Positions 45,015-53,184 of a stretch of 64,000 nt of DNA are shown piece after piece. Numbering within the stretch: the stretch's first letter is position 1; every line of letters begins with the position of its first letter. The notes under the pieces are model-generated. The model was not told where the DNA came from, made no database searches, and saw only the letters and a list, made by a program, of their open reading frames with translations. The DNA comes from an uncultured Bacteroides sp. (GTDB taxonomy: Bacteria; Bacteroidota; Bacteroidia; Bacteroidales; Bacteroidaceae): contig NZ_OY787466.1 in the NCBI RefSeq assembly GCF_963678845.1, positions 806,001 through 870,000 of the forward strand, written 5' to 3'. The translations under genes were made by a program, and so were the position numbers.

Positions 45015-45911
45015 ATGTCCGACTTCCGGCTCAAAGTGTTTCTTAGTGTGGCCCGGAACCTTAGTTTTACCAAGGCTTCGCAGGAGCTATTTATCACCCA
45101 ACCTGCCATAACCAAACATATACAAGAGCTGGAAGGACTTTATAAGACCCGGCTTTTTGAAAGGTTGGGAAATAAAATCACTTTGACACGTGCCGGAGAA
45201 CTTCTTCTGGAACATAGCGAACGTATACTTGATGATTACAAACGGCTGGATTATGAAATGCACTTGCTTCATAATGAATGCTCGGGGGAACTTCGTCTGG
45301 GGGCAAGTACCACCATTTCGCAATATGTTCTTCCGCCTTTGCTGGCCCGGTTTATCGAGAAATTTCCTCAGGTATCCTTGTCTTTGCTCAATGGCAATTC
45401 CCGTGATGTGGAGGTTGCTTTGCAGGAGCATCGCATAGATCTGGGATTGGTGGAGGGAATTATCCGTTTACCCAACTTGAAATACACCACTTTTCTTGAT
45501 GATGAACTTGTTGCAGTGGTGCATACTCACAGCAAACTGGCAAAACTTGATGAGATATCTGTTTACGATCTTTATAAAATGCCTCTGGTATTGCGCGAAA
45601 GAGGATCGGGTACCCTTGATGTATTGGAGACTTCTTTGCTTCGCCATAACATTAGATTATCAGATCTCAATATAAAAATGTATTTGGGAAGTACGGAAAG
45701 CATCAAACTTTTCCTTGAAAATACTGATTGTATGGGAATTGTATCAGTTCGCTCCATCTCTCGTGAACTTGCTGCTGGTCTATTTAAAGTGATAGATATA
45801 AAATATCTGGAGATGCAGCGGGAGTTTTCCTTTGCACGCTTGCAAGGAGAGGAGAGTGGTCTTTCTCAGGTATTCATGCAATTTGCTGCCCATTATAATA
45901 AAAAGTTATAA
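45015..45911 (+). CDS. LysR family transcriptional regulator
   Basis: A 298-residue LysR regulator. N-terminal winged helix (residues 1-60: FLSVARNLSFTKASQELFIT, then QPAITKHIQELEGLYKTRLF) and C-terminal periplasmic-binding-protein-like effector domain (about 90-295). It resembles CysB/YeiE-type proteins in size. The next gene, 77 bp downstream on the same strand, is a YeiH/UPF0324 exporter, and yeiE-yeiH pairs are known in enterobacteria, so regulation of that exporter is a reasonable inference. Confidence 0.94.
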   Translation: MSDFRLKVFLSVARNLSFTKASQELFITQPAITKHIQELEGLYKTRLFERLGNKITLTRAGELLLEHSERILDDYKRLDYEMHLLHNECSGELRLGASTTISQYVLPPLLARFIEKFPQVSLSLLNGNSRDVEVALQEHRIDLGLVEGIIRLPNLKYTTFLDDELVAVVHTHSKLAKLDEISVYDLYKMPLVLRERGSGTLDVLETSLLRHNIRLSDLNIKMYLGSTESIKLFLENTDCMGIVSVRSISRELAAGLFKVIDIKYLEMQREFSFARLQGEESGLSQVFMQFAAHYNKKL

Positions 45912-45988
45912 GGCATTAATAAAAACGATTGGCTTCGCAGGCATTATTACCTTACCTTTGCGTCATAATCATTAAGGAATAAATAAGT

Positions 45989-46936
45989 ATGAACGCACTT
46001 GTAAAGTTTTTGAAGGATAACAATAAGGTAATCTACGGATTGTTACTCGTCTTCTGTCTTTTCCCATTCGTGACTCCTCCGGTAGCCTTGCTTACAGGCT
46101 TGATCTTCGCCTTGGTTTGTGGACAGGCACATCCTAAGTTTAATAAAAAATCATCAAAGTATCTTTTGCAGTTTTCAGTGGTAGGATTAGGGTTCGGCAT
46201 GAATCTTCATCAGGCATTAGCTTCCGGTAAAGATGGAATGATGTTTACCATTGTCTCTGTGGCCGGCACATTAGTTATTGGTTCTTTTATAGCCTGGCGC
46301 ATGAAGGTGGAAAAGAAAACCGGTTACCTCATTAGCTCGGGAACGGCTATTTGTGGAGGAAGTGCCATTGCTGCGGTTGGCCCGGTAATAAAAGCGGATG
46401 ATGGTCAGATGTCCGTATCATTGGGAACTATCTTTATCCTTAATGCCATAGCTCTTTTCCTTTTCCCCATAATGGGACATTACTTAGGGCTCACTCAGCA
46501 TCAGTTTGGTTTGTGGGCTGCTATAGCCATTCATGATACAAGCTCTGTGGTTGGTGCCGGAGCTGCTTATGGTGAAGAGGCTTTGAAAGTGGCAACAACA
46601 GTAAAACTTACACGAGCTTTGTGGATAATACCCGTAGCATTTGTGACTTCATTTCTTTTTAAGAATAAGACCGGTAAGGTTTCCATTCCGTGGTTTATCT
46701 TTATTTTCATCTTAGCCATGTTTGCCAATACCTTCCTGCCTCTGCCTGCTTTCCTTACTAGTGGGTTAGTGTGGTTGGCTCGTAAAGGTTTAACTCTTAC
46801 ACTCTTTTTTATTGGAGCATCACTTTCTAAAGATGTATTGAAACGCGTAGGTGTGCGTCCTATGATTCAGGGAGTTCTTCTTTGGATTGTTATAGGCGTC
46901 TCTTCTCTGTTATATATTTTGTATAGTACAAACTAA
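45989..46936 (+). CDS. YeiH/UPF0324 family transporter (putative sulfate exporter)
   Basis: A 315-residue inner-membrane protein with about ten helices. Family hallmarks: VVGLGFGMNLHQAL, SSGTAICGGSAIAAVGPVIK (a highly conserved re-entrant-like segment), AIHDTSSVVGAGAAYGEEAL and KLTRALWIIPV. The family is annotated as a putative sulfate exporter on limited evidence. Partner LysR gene upstream. Followed by a long hairpin terminator. Confidence 0.93.
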   Translation: MNALVKFLKDNNKVIYGLLLVFCLFPFVTPPVALLTGLIFALVCGQAHPKFNKKSSKYLLQFSVVGLGFGMNLHQALASGKDGMMFTIVSVAGTLVIGSFIAWRMKVEKKTGYLISSGTAICGGSAIAAVGPVIKADDGQMSVSLGTIFILNAIALFLFPIMGHYLGLTQHQFGLWAAIAIHDTSSVVGAGAAYGEEALKVATTVKLTRALWIIPVAFVTSFLFKNKTGKVSIPWFIFIFILAMFANTFLPLPAFLTSGLVWLARKGLTLTLFFIGASLSKDVLKRVGVRPMIQGVLLWIVIGVSSLLYILYSTN

Positions 46937-46984
46937 GTGTGTTTTTAATATCAATTTATTGAATATTGCCGTTTATGTATATAA

Positions 46985-47053
46985 AATAAATCCTGCATTT
47001 GGCAGACATAAGATTCCCGAATCCTTTATGTCTGTCAAATACAGGATTTATTC
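46985..47053 (+). terminator. long hairpin terminator after the YeiH gene
   Basis: Two long, nearly complementary arms (46985 to about 47011, and about 47024-47053) form a stem of about 27 bp with a few mismatches, bounded by AATAAATCCTG and CAGGATTTATT. A T-rich stretch follows. Confidence 0.75.
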
Positions 47054-47083
47054 TTCTGCGTTTATGTTCTTTTAAAAAACAAA

Positions 47084-47109
47084 AATGGTTATCTCGCGAT
47101 AACCATTTC
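47084..47109 (-). terminator. terminator downstream of the KASIII-like gene
   Basis: A perfect 11-bp stem AAATGGTTATC (47084-47094) / GATAACCATTT (47099-47109), loop TCGC. The minus strand then runs into TTTTTGTTTTTT. It is about 200 bp after the stop codon; the gap between has no gene. Confidence 0.75.
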
Positions 47110-47315
47110 CCCTAACCATTTTATTCAATTTAGTGAGTATATTGTATTACTCAGCTCTTATTATGAGTTACAAAGATAATTATACCAACCGTACGGTATT
47201 TATGTTTTAACTATTTTAACATAGTAAAAATACGAATATTATATAATTAATGATATTAATACTTGTTTTTTACTTCTGGAAAGTAGTTTTTACTGTAAAG
47301 TTGTTATTTTATTAA

Positions 47316-48452
47316 CTAACAAACCGTTAGTAATGCTGTGCCGTAAGAGAATCTTCCGCTTTCGGGAACTAGTAATAATACCTTTTGCCCTTTTTCTAAT
47401 TTTCCGGAATGAAATAGCTCTTCCAGTGCTACGAATACAGCTGCAGAGCCAATATTACCCACTGACGTTAAATTAGTGAACCACTTTTCTTCTCTAAGGT
47501 CAATGTTGCGGGCGCAAATCTCTTCAAGTAATTTGTGATAAAAGAACATAGAAGAAACATGTGGTATAACATAATCAACTTCAGACGCAGAAATGTTATG
47601 CTTTTTAAGGCATGATTCAATGTGATCAACCCAATATTTAATGATGTGTACTTTAAGTAAACGGATATCTTGCTTTACTGCAAAAACAGATCTGTCAATC
47701 AATTCCTGGCTTTTAAACTTTTTCCAGCTTTTAAGTTCTCCATCATTCTCAAGTTCAGCTCCAAGAAACATGCAGGTTGGTAACTCGTTAGCATAGGAAG
47801 TCATTTCAATCCATTCCAGTTTAAGAGATTGATTGCCTTTAGGAGCATTTTCAAGTAAAACAGCTCCTGCGCCATCTGATAACATAAAACGAAGGAAATC
47901 TTTTTCGAAAGCCATATAAGGATTTTCCCCTACATTCTGGGCTTTCTCATATTCTTCTTCATAGTTTTTTGAAAGAAGAGTTGCTGAGACAAGTTCCGAA
48001 GCACAACAAACAGCATTTGTGGAATTCTCAGCTTTAATAGACATATATCCTATTTTTAAAGCTTGAAGGCAAGTAAGGCAAACGCCTGCACTTGAATATA
48101 TTTCAGTTGGTTTGTTTTTTAATAAACCATGAACCATTGATGCATGAGAGGGGAGAAGTTGGTCGGGTATAGATGTAGCACATGCTAATAAATCTATATT
48201 TTTTCCGGAAAAGTCTGAGGAAAATAATTTTTTAATTGCTTCAACAGCCATTTCAGCACTGGTATGAGTTATGTTTTGCTGTTGATCAAGGGCATAGAAT
48301 CTTCTTTTTATTCCATTCTGACGAAGAACAATACTCTTTACTCTTGAAGGTTTTCCTGAGATTAGCCCCAAATGTTTTTCCATGTCATCATTGCTGACAG
48401 GATTGTTAGGTAAAAATACACCTATATCATTAATAAAAACCTGATTTTTCAT
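47316..48452 (-). CDS. beta-ketoacyl-ACP synthase III family protein
   Basis: A 378-residue thiolase-fold enzyme of the FabH type. The Cys-His-Asn triad is present: Cys125 in SAGVCLTCLQAL, His298 in YVIPHVSS and Asn333 in SVGNIGSA. This implies decarboxylative Claisen condensation of an acyl starter with malonyl-ACP or a related acyl transfer. At 378 residues it is longer than housekeeping FabH (about 320-335), closer to KASIII proteins of secondary pathways. It follows the TetR gene by 9 bp and has no other fatty-acid or polyketide genes around it, so its product is unknown. Confidence 0.87.
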   Translation of the reverse strand: MKNQVFINDIGVFLPNNPVSNDDMEKHLGLISGKPSRVKSIVLRQNGIKRRFYALDQQQNITHTSAEMAVEAIKKLFSSDFSGKNIDLLACATSIPDQLLPSHASMVHGLLKNKPTEIYSSAGVCLTCLQALKIGYMSIKAENSTNAVCCASELVSATLLSKNYEEEYEKAQNVGENPYMAFEKDFLRFMLSDGAGAVLLENAPKGNQSLKLEWIEMTSYANELPTCMFLGAELENDGELKSWKKFKSQELIDRSVFAVKQDIRLLKVHIIKYWVDHIESCLKKHNISASEVDYVIPHVSSMFFYHKLLEEICARNIDLREEKWFTNLTSVGNIGSAAVFVALEELFHSGKLEKGQKVLLLVPESGRFSYGTALLTVC

Positions 48453-48461
48453 ATTCTGTGT

Positions 48462-49055
48462 TTATGTTTTGATCCTGTTATAGAACTCCATATAGATCTC
48501 CATTAACAGTTCCGTATCGAGACCTTTCTTTAAAGACATTTCGAAAGATAGCCCTGAGTATATATATCTGAAATGCATAGCTACAATATCAGCATCCAGA
48601 TCTTGTTTTAATTCTCCTGATTTGATTGCATTCTCTACAACTCTTTTCCATAATTCCAGATCTTTCTCAAAAACACCGGAAATGAATTCACTAAAATTGG
48701 GGTAGTATTGTAAAGCCTGAAAGATAAGGCTAAAATAGGATCTGTGCAGATTCTCGACGCCACACGATTCAATTGATTTCATGGTTTTTTTTATTCCATC
48801 AATATAAAAATTAATGAAATTGATAAGGCTGGAATCTTTAAATGCTGCAAATTTGTTATCGATATTGTGAGGAGATAAGACATATTTATCAATAACTCTG
48901 ATAAAAAGTTCTTCTTTAGTTTTCATATAGTAGAAGATAGCTCCACGGCTTAACCCCAGAGCCTTCTCAAGGTCTGCTATAGTAACCTTTTCGAAGTTCT
49001 TTGTTAAGAATAACTTGAATGCTCCAAATAGTATTTTATCTTCTGTCTCTTTCAC
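48462..49055 (-). CDS. TetR/AcrR family regulator
   Basis: A 197-residue repressor-type protein. N-terminal TetR helix-turn-helix at about 8-55 (FEKVTIADLEKALGLSRGAI followed by FYYMKTKEELF), and an all-helical ligand domain. It is the first gene of a two-gene operon with the KASIII-like gene and probably controls it. A fatty-acyl ligand, as for FadR/FabR-type TetR proteins, would be logical but is inference. Confidence 0.92.
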   Translation of the reverse strand: MKETEDKILFGAFKLFLTKNFEKVTIADLEKALGLSRGAIFYYMKTKEELFIRVIDKYVLSPHNIDNKFAAFKDSSLINFINFYIDGIKKTMKSIESCGVENLHRSYFSLIFQALQYYPNFSEFISGVFEKDLELWKRVVENAIKSGELKQDLDADIVAMHFRYIYSGLSFEMSLKKGLDTELLMEIYMEFYNRIKT

Positions 49056-49312
49056 TTTTGATTCAATAAATCGCCATAAAGGTAAATGTATTTATTAAAT
49101 ACTAAGTTCTATTTCGTATAGTATTATTGTTAATTAACACTATTAACATTTTTGTGTTTAAAGCATTCTTTTATATATTACAGAGTAGAGAATGTCTTTT
49201 TCTGTTTATTTACAGATTGTTGTTTGCATTGTTTGTGAAAGACTATAAATATACAAGTAGTATGTGGTGAGTACGCTAAGGATTATAAATCTGTCTTTTT
49301 TACAATAAAAAC
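49056..49312. other. spacer upstream of the TetR gene
   Basis: About 260 bp of AT-rich spacer between the TetR gene and the terminator of the sigma operon. It should hold the promoter of the TetR-KASIII operon; I found no clear boxes or palindromic operator. Confidence 0.35.
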
Positions 49313-49355
49313 GAGTGATAAGCAAACTAATTATATATTTGTTTGCTTATCACTC
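49313..49355 (-). terminator. terminator of the ECF sigma operon
   Basis: A perfect 15-bp stem (49313-49327 with 49341-49355); on the minus strand it is followed by GTTTTTATTG. Confidence 0.88.
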
Positions 49356-49435
49356 TAATAAGATATTGTCCTGATACTAATTATTTGTATAATTTTATTT
49401 GTTTTCAAATAAGATTGCTACATCTGTATTCATCT

Positions 49436-49900
49436 TTATTTCTTTCCTTTTGTAATTTTCTGAATATCCTGAAGTGTCATATCTCCCATCATTTGTATAT
49501 ATACAAACTCCGGATGTTCATCTACCAGCATCACCAGTTCGCCTATTTTTCCATTGCTCTTTTTCTTGATGTAAAAAGTTACCCGCGAATTTTCATCTTT
49601 TACACGCATCAACTCTTCATATCTCTTATCATTGGCGAAGTGAGGAATCTCACTTTTCATCATATTAGAGATTGCTGCTTTTTCGCTTGTCAGTATAAGT
49701 ATTGATTCCAGTTTTCCGGCAACCCCTCCAATATCGATCCCTTCCGTTTTCATGTTAGGCATCATTTGAAGCATTGATTTGGATATGAATACGGAAGTTA
49801 CTCCATCCATATCACCAAACTTTTCAACGAGTTTGTTTTGTGCAAATACCATACTGGCACAGCACATTAATATTGCAAATAACAAATGTTTTAATTTCAT
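49436..49900 (-). CDS. DUF4252 family secreted protein (second copy)
   Basis: A 154-residue exported protein with a signal peptide (MKLKHLLFAILMCCASMVFAQ). I use the start at 49900; an upstream in-frame Met would give a hydrophilic leader and overlap the anti-sigma gene. The mature part fits DUF4252: KFGDMDGVTSVFISKSMLQM, a central VTFYIKKKSNGKIGELVMLV and a C-terminal MMGDMTLQDIQKIT. Last gene of the sigma operon. Function unknown; a likely product or target of the envelope regulon. Confidence 0.85.
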   Translation of the reverse strand: MKLKHLLFAILMCCASMVFAQNKLVEKFGDMDGVTSVFISKSMLQMMPNMKTEGIDIGGVAGKLESILILTSEKAAISNMMKSEIPHFANDKRYEELMRVKDENSRVTFYIKKKSNGKIGELVMLVDEHPEFVYIQMMGDMTLQDIQKITKGKK

Positions 49901-49913
49901 CGCTGTATTTTTT

Positions 49914-50432
49914 TTATTCGGAGATTCTTTCATCCAGAATTTTATTTACTTTATTCATGTCTTTTTGGGCACTTTCCAATTTAGAAACTCCTTTGTTCAG
50001 ATTAATAGATACTAGTAATAATGCCTTTTGAGCCTCCTTGTAAGCATCTTTTGGATTAGAATATGTATCAGTAAGCACTGGCTCCTGTTGCTCAATGTGC
50101 GTATAGAGTCCTATGCTCAGAATCAAAAACAGACCTGCTGCTATACCACTTATCCAATGCCAGTTAATTTTTCTTTCCTGATGAGGCTTAATCGTTTTTT
50201 CTTTCTTCTCCAATGAGTCAATAAAAGTACTTAACTTCTGTTCCAAATGAGGTGGCACTTCTATCTCATTACAACTGTTGTATATCTTCTGAAACAGTTC
50301 TTTGTCTGCCAGTAAATGAGGCGGCACTTCCTGAGTCTCAAAAAAGTGCATTAGTTCCTTTTCCTGAGCAACCGATGTTTTTCCTTCATAAAAATCGGCT
50401 ATTAGTTTTTCTATTTCAAAGATTTTCATCAT
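49914..50432 (-). CDS. probable anti-sigma factor, single-pass membrane protein
   Basis: A 172-residue protein whose start overlaps the end of the sigma gene by 4 bp, the normal coupling for an anti-sigma. The cytoplasmic N-terminus (about 1-85: FEIEKLIADFYEGKTSVAQE is helical) precedes one membrane helix (about 92-110, WISGIAAGLFLILSIGLY). The outside part (about 112-172) is helical. A zinc-anti-sigma HxxxCxxC motif is not evident, so I rely on position and topology. Confidence 0.78.
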   Translation of the reverse strand: MMKIFEIEKLIADFYEGKTSVAQEKELMHFFETQEVPPHLLADKELFQKIYNSCNEIEVPPHLEQKLSTFIDSLEKKEKTIKPHQERKINWHWISGIAAGLFLILSIGLYTHIEQQEPVLTDTYSNPKDAYKEAQKALLLVSINLNKGVSKLESAQKDMNKVNKILDERISE

Positions 50433-50929
50433 TGTCTCAATATATTAAATTGTTCGCGTATCGTTTTTCTAGCTCTTGATATCAATACTCTTATGTTGAT
50501 AGCATTGAGTCCGGTTATCTGTTCTATTTCTTCTATAGAACATTCACTCAGATGCCTTAATTTCATAACTTCCTGTTGTTTTCCCGGTAATTGTGTAATG
50601 AGTTGTTTCACGCAGTTTAATTCATCTTTGGTCTCTATTTCATTAATCAGTGAAACTTCATTGGCTTTACCTACTACTTCTATATCCTGTTTTCCTATAT
50701 CATTTTTAGTTGAACGAAGATAGTCAAAGCAGATATTTTTAAGTAAGATTACAGAAAACGATTCAGGATTCTTGATATCAATAAGTTCATCTCGTTTGTT
50801 CCATAGTTTCAGATACGCTTCCTGCACCATATCTTCCGCATCGCACTGGTTTCCCAATAACTTATAGGCAATCCTGTAAAGCTTTTGGTGATATGGAAGA
50901 TACAATTTTTTGAAGCTTTCGGCATCCAT
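50429..50929 (-). CDS. ECF-type RNA polymerase sigma factor
   Basis: A 166-residue sigma-70 family protein. Region 2 (about 10-75: LYRIAYKLLGNQCDAEDMVQ, EAYLKLWNKRDEL) and region 4 (about 105-160: LITQLPGKQQEVMKLRHLSE, CSIEEIEQITGLNAINIRVL) are intact, with no region 1 or 3, so it is ECF type. The four-gene order is DUF4252, sigma, anti-sigma, DUF4252. It probably responds to an envelope signal and autoregulates its operon. Confidence 0.94.
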   Translation of the reverse strand: MDAESFKKLYLPYHQKLYRIAYKLLGNQCDAEDMVQEAYLKLWNKRDELIDIKNPESFSVILLKNICFDYLRSTKNDIGKQDIEVVGKANEVSLINEIETKDELNCVKQLITQLPGKQQEVMKLRHLSECSIEEIEQITGLNAINIRVLISRARKTIREQFNILRQ

Positions 50930-50933
50930 ATTC

Positions 50934-51389
50934 TTATTTATCAGTAAGTTTGGCGAGATCTGATTTATTAAACTTTCCTTTAATTTTTACTATAGCCGCA
51001 CCTTCACCGGTAGTAAGTATTACCAATTCACGAATTTCTTCTTTGTCTATCTTAACCAATATTCTCACATTCTCGCCATTTTGATTTGAACGAACTAATG
51101 TTTCGTAACTTTCATCGTTCAGCGTTTTTACCTTTTCAGCAAAACTGTTTTTAATATCGGATGAGCAACTACTCAGAGCTAGAATCTGCATGGAATTGAT
51201 GCCTTTTAATCCATGTGTATCCTCGCCGTTCATGAAGGGTTTTATTAACGTCATCAGAAACTTATTTATTTTCACGTTCTCAACCTTCGGTGCATGTGAA
51301 AATTCAGAAAACAATTTGTCTATGTTTTGGCCAAGGCTCCATTGAGCTACCAGTAGCATAGATATACACAAAATACATTTCTTAATCAT
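50934..51389 (-). CDS. DUF4252 family secreted protein (first copy)
   Basis: A 151-residue exported protein with the start at 51389 (MIKKCILCISMLLVAQWSLGQ, a signal peptide). The mature part fits DUF4252: LFSEFSHAPKVENVKINKFL, then LVRSNQNGENVRILVKIDKE, and a C-terminal IKGKFNKSDLAKLT. It lies 4 bp before the sigma gene and so leads this operon. A related but distinct copy closes the same operon. Confidence 0.85.
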   Translation of the reverse strand: MIKKCILCISMLLVAQWSLGQNIDKLFSEFSHAPKVENVKINKFLMTLIKPFMNGEDTHGLKGINSMQILALSSCSSDIKNSFAEKVKTLNDESYETLVRSNQNGENVRILVKIDKEEIRELVILTTGEGAAIVKIKGKFNKSDLAKLTDK

Positions 51390-51500
51390 AATCCTGTAGA
51401 TTTTAAAGTGATTACTCTGTTTATATTGACGCGCTATCAATGTGATTACATTAATAAAGACGTAATGCACCGGAATGTTGTTACAAAGAAAATAAAAAAA

Positions 51501-51541
51501 AGAGCGAAAAGAAAAGATTTTATTTCTTTCCCATTCGCTCT
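51501..51541 (-). terminator. terminator after recA
   Basis: An 8-bp stem AGAGCGAA (51501-51508) / TTCGCTCT (51534-51541); on the minus strand a run of T follows. Confidence 0.8.
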
Positions 51542-51561
51542 TCTATCTTTTAAAAGGATAA

Positions 51562-52602
51562 TTAGTTCTTTTTCTCTTTCAGTTTTTCAAAGATTAAAGC
51601 TTCTAATTCATCTGCAAGTTCAGGATTATCACCTATGCATTGTTTGGCAGCATCTCTACCTTGTCCAAGTTTGGTATCATTGTAGCTATACCATGAACCG
51701 CTCTTCTTGATAATTCCCATATCAGCACCCAAGTCAACAATTTCACCTGAGCGTGAGATACCTTCTCCAAACATGATGTCGAATTCTGCTTTGCGGAATG
51801 GAGGTGCCACTTTATTCTTAACTACTTTTACGCGAGTCTGGTTACCTATAACCTCATCACCATCTTTAAGCTGGCTTATACGGCGGATATCCAAACGTAC
51901 GGAAGCATAGAATTTCAGTGCATTACCACCGGTCGTTGTTTCCGGGTTGCCAAACATTACGCCAATCTTTTCACGTAACTGGTTAATAAAGATACAAGTA
52001 GTATTTGTTTTACTAATGGTACCAGTCAGTTTACGCAACGCCTGAGACATTAAACGAGCCTGAAGACCTACTTTATTTTCTCCCATATCGCCTTCAATCT
52101 CAGCTTTTGGAGTAAGTGCGGCAACAGAGTCAATTACAACAATGTCAACTGCTGAAGAACGGATAAGCTGTTCGGCAATCTCCAATGCTTGTTCACCATT
52201 GTCGGGCTGTGAGATCCAAAGATTGTCAATATCTACACCTAGTTTGGCAGCATAAAAGCGGTCGAATGCATGCTCGGCATCAATAATGGCAGCAATACCT
52301 CCTGCTTTTTGAGCCTGTGCAATGGCATGGATTGCAAGTGTTGTTTTACCTGAAGATTCAGGTCCATAGATTTCAATAACTCTTCCCCGAGGATAACCAC
52401 CTACTCCTAAAGCTGCATTTAATGCAATTGAGCCAGTAGGGATTACTTCTATTTCCTGTACATTGTTATCGCCCAGTTTCATTATAGAACCTTTGCCGTA
52501 GCTTTTTTCTATCTTATCCATGGCAGCCTGTAAGGCTTTTAATTTTTCGCTTGACGCCATATTTGTTTGGAAATTTAATTCATCGCTTTCTTTCTTTGCC
52601 AT
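51562..52602 (-). CDS. recA: recombinase RecA
   Basis: A 346-residue recombinase. Walker A GPESSGKTTLA, Walker B-like VDIVVIDSVAAL, the RecA signature ALKFYASVRLDIRR and the DNA-binding loop residues of the L2 region (IGVMFGNPETTTGGNAL) are intact. It drives strand exchange and triggers SOS cleavage. There is no LexA/SOS gene next to it. Follows bcp on the same strand after 29 bp and may be co-transcribed. Confidence 0.99.
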   Translation of the reverse strand: MAKKESDELNFQTNMASSEKLKALQAAMDKIEKSYGKGSIMKLGDNNVQEIEVIPTGSIALNAALGVGGYPRGRVIEIYGPESSGKTTLAIHAIAQAQKAGGIAAIIDAEHAFDRFYAAKLGVDIDNLWISQPDNGEQALEIAEQLIRSSAVDIVVIDSVAALTPKAEIEGDMGENKVGLQARLMSQALRKLTGTISKTNTTCIFINQLREKIGVMFGNPETTTGGNALKFYASVRLDIRRISQLKDGDEVIGNQTRVKVVKNKVAPPFRKAEFDIMFGEGISRSGEIVDLGADMGIIKKSGSWYSYNDTKLGQGRDAAKQCIGDNPELADELEALIFEKLKEKKN

Positions 52603-52631
52603 AAATTAGTTGTTTTGTAACTTGTTCTTAC

Positions 52632-53078
52632 TTATAATATTTGCTGAGCATGATCTTTTGTGCTCACTTCTTTCGGAGTAATAATGCGTTCGATAATGCC
52701 TTCTTCATTAATGATAAAGGTTGTGCGAAGTGTTCCCATATACGATCTTCCGTACATTTTCTTCTCTGCCCACACACCGAATTGTTCTACCAGTTTCTTT
52801 TCAGTATCAGCAATTAGTGTGAAAGGAAGTTCATTCTTCTCGATGAATTTCAGATGAGATTTCTCATTATCTACACTGACGCCTATAACTTCATACCCGG
52901 CTTTCCGAAGATCAGAGTAATTATCACGCAGACTGCAGGCTTGAGCTGTGCATCCCGAAGTACTATCTTTTGGATAGAAGTACAATACTACTTTTTTTCC
53001 TTTATAATTGCTAAGGCGAATTTCTTCTCCTTTTTCGTTTATGCCCAATATTTCAGGGGCTTTATCTCCTACATTCAT
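52632..53078 (-). CDS. bcp: thioredoxin-dependent thiol peroxidase (Bcp/PrxQ)
   Basis: A 148-residue peroxiredoxin. The peroxidatic Cys and a nearby resolving Cys form the PrxQ pattern in DSTSGCTAQACSLRDNY. The GVSVDNEKSHLKFIEK and FGVWAEKKMYGRSYMG segments are typical. It reduces hydrogen peroxide and organic hydroperoxides with electrons from thioredoxin. Lies between the saccharopine-dehydrogenase-like gene and recA on the same strand. Confidence 0.96.
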   Translation of the reverse strand: MNVGDKAPEILGINEKGEEIRLSNYKGKKVVLYFYPKDSTSGCTAQACSLRDNYSDLRKAGYEVIGVSVDNEKSHLKFIEKNELPFTLIADTEKKLVEQFGVWAEKKMYGRSYMGTLRTTFIINEEGIIERIITPKEVSTKDHAQQIL

Positions 53079-53184
53079 AATTCAATATTAATAATTTAAT
53101 GATTAAAAAGATAAAAATAAAACGTTGAGTATGAGAAAACGAAGGTGCCAAAGATTTTTTAGCACCCTCTAAGAAGTTCTGTAT

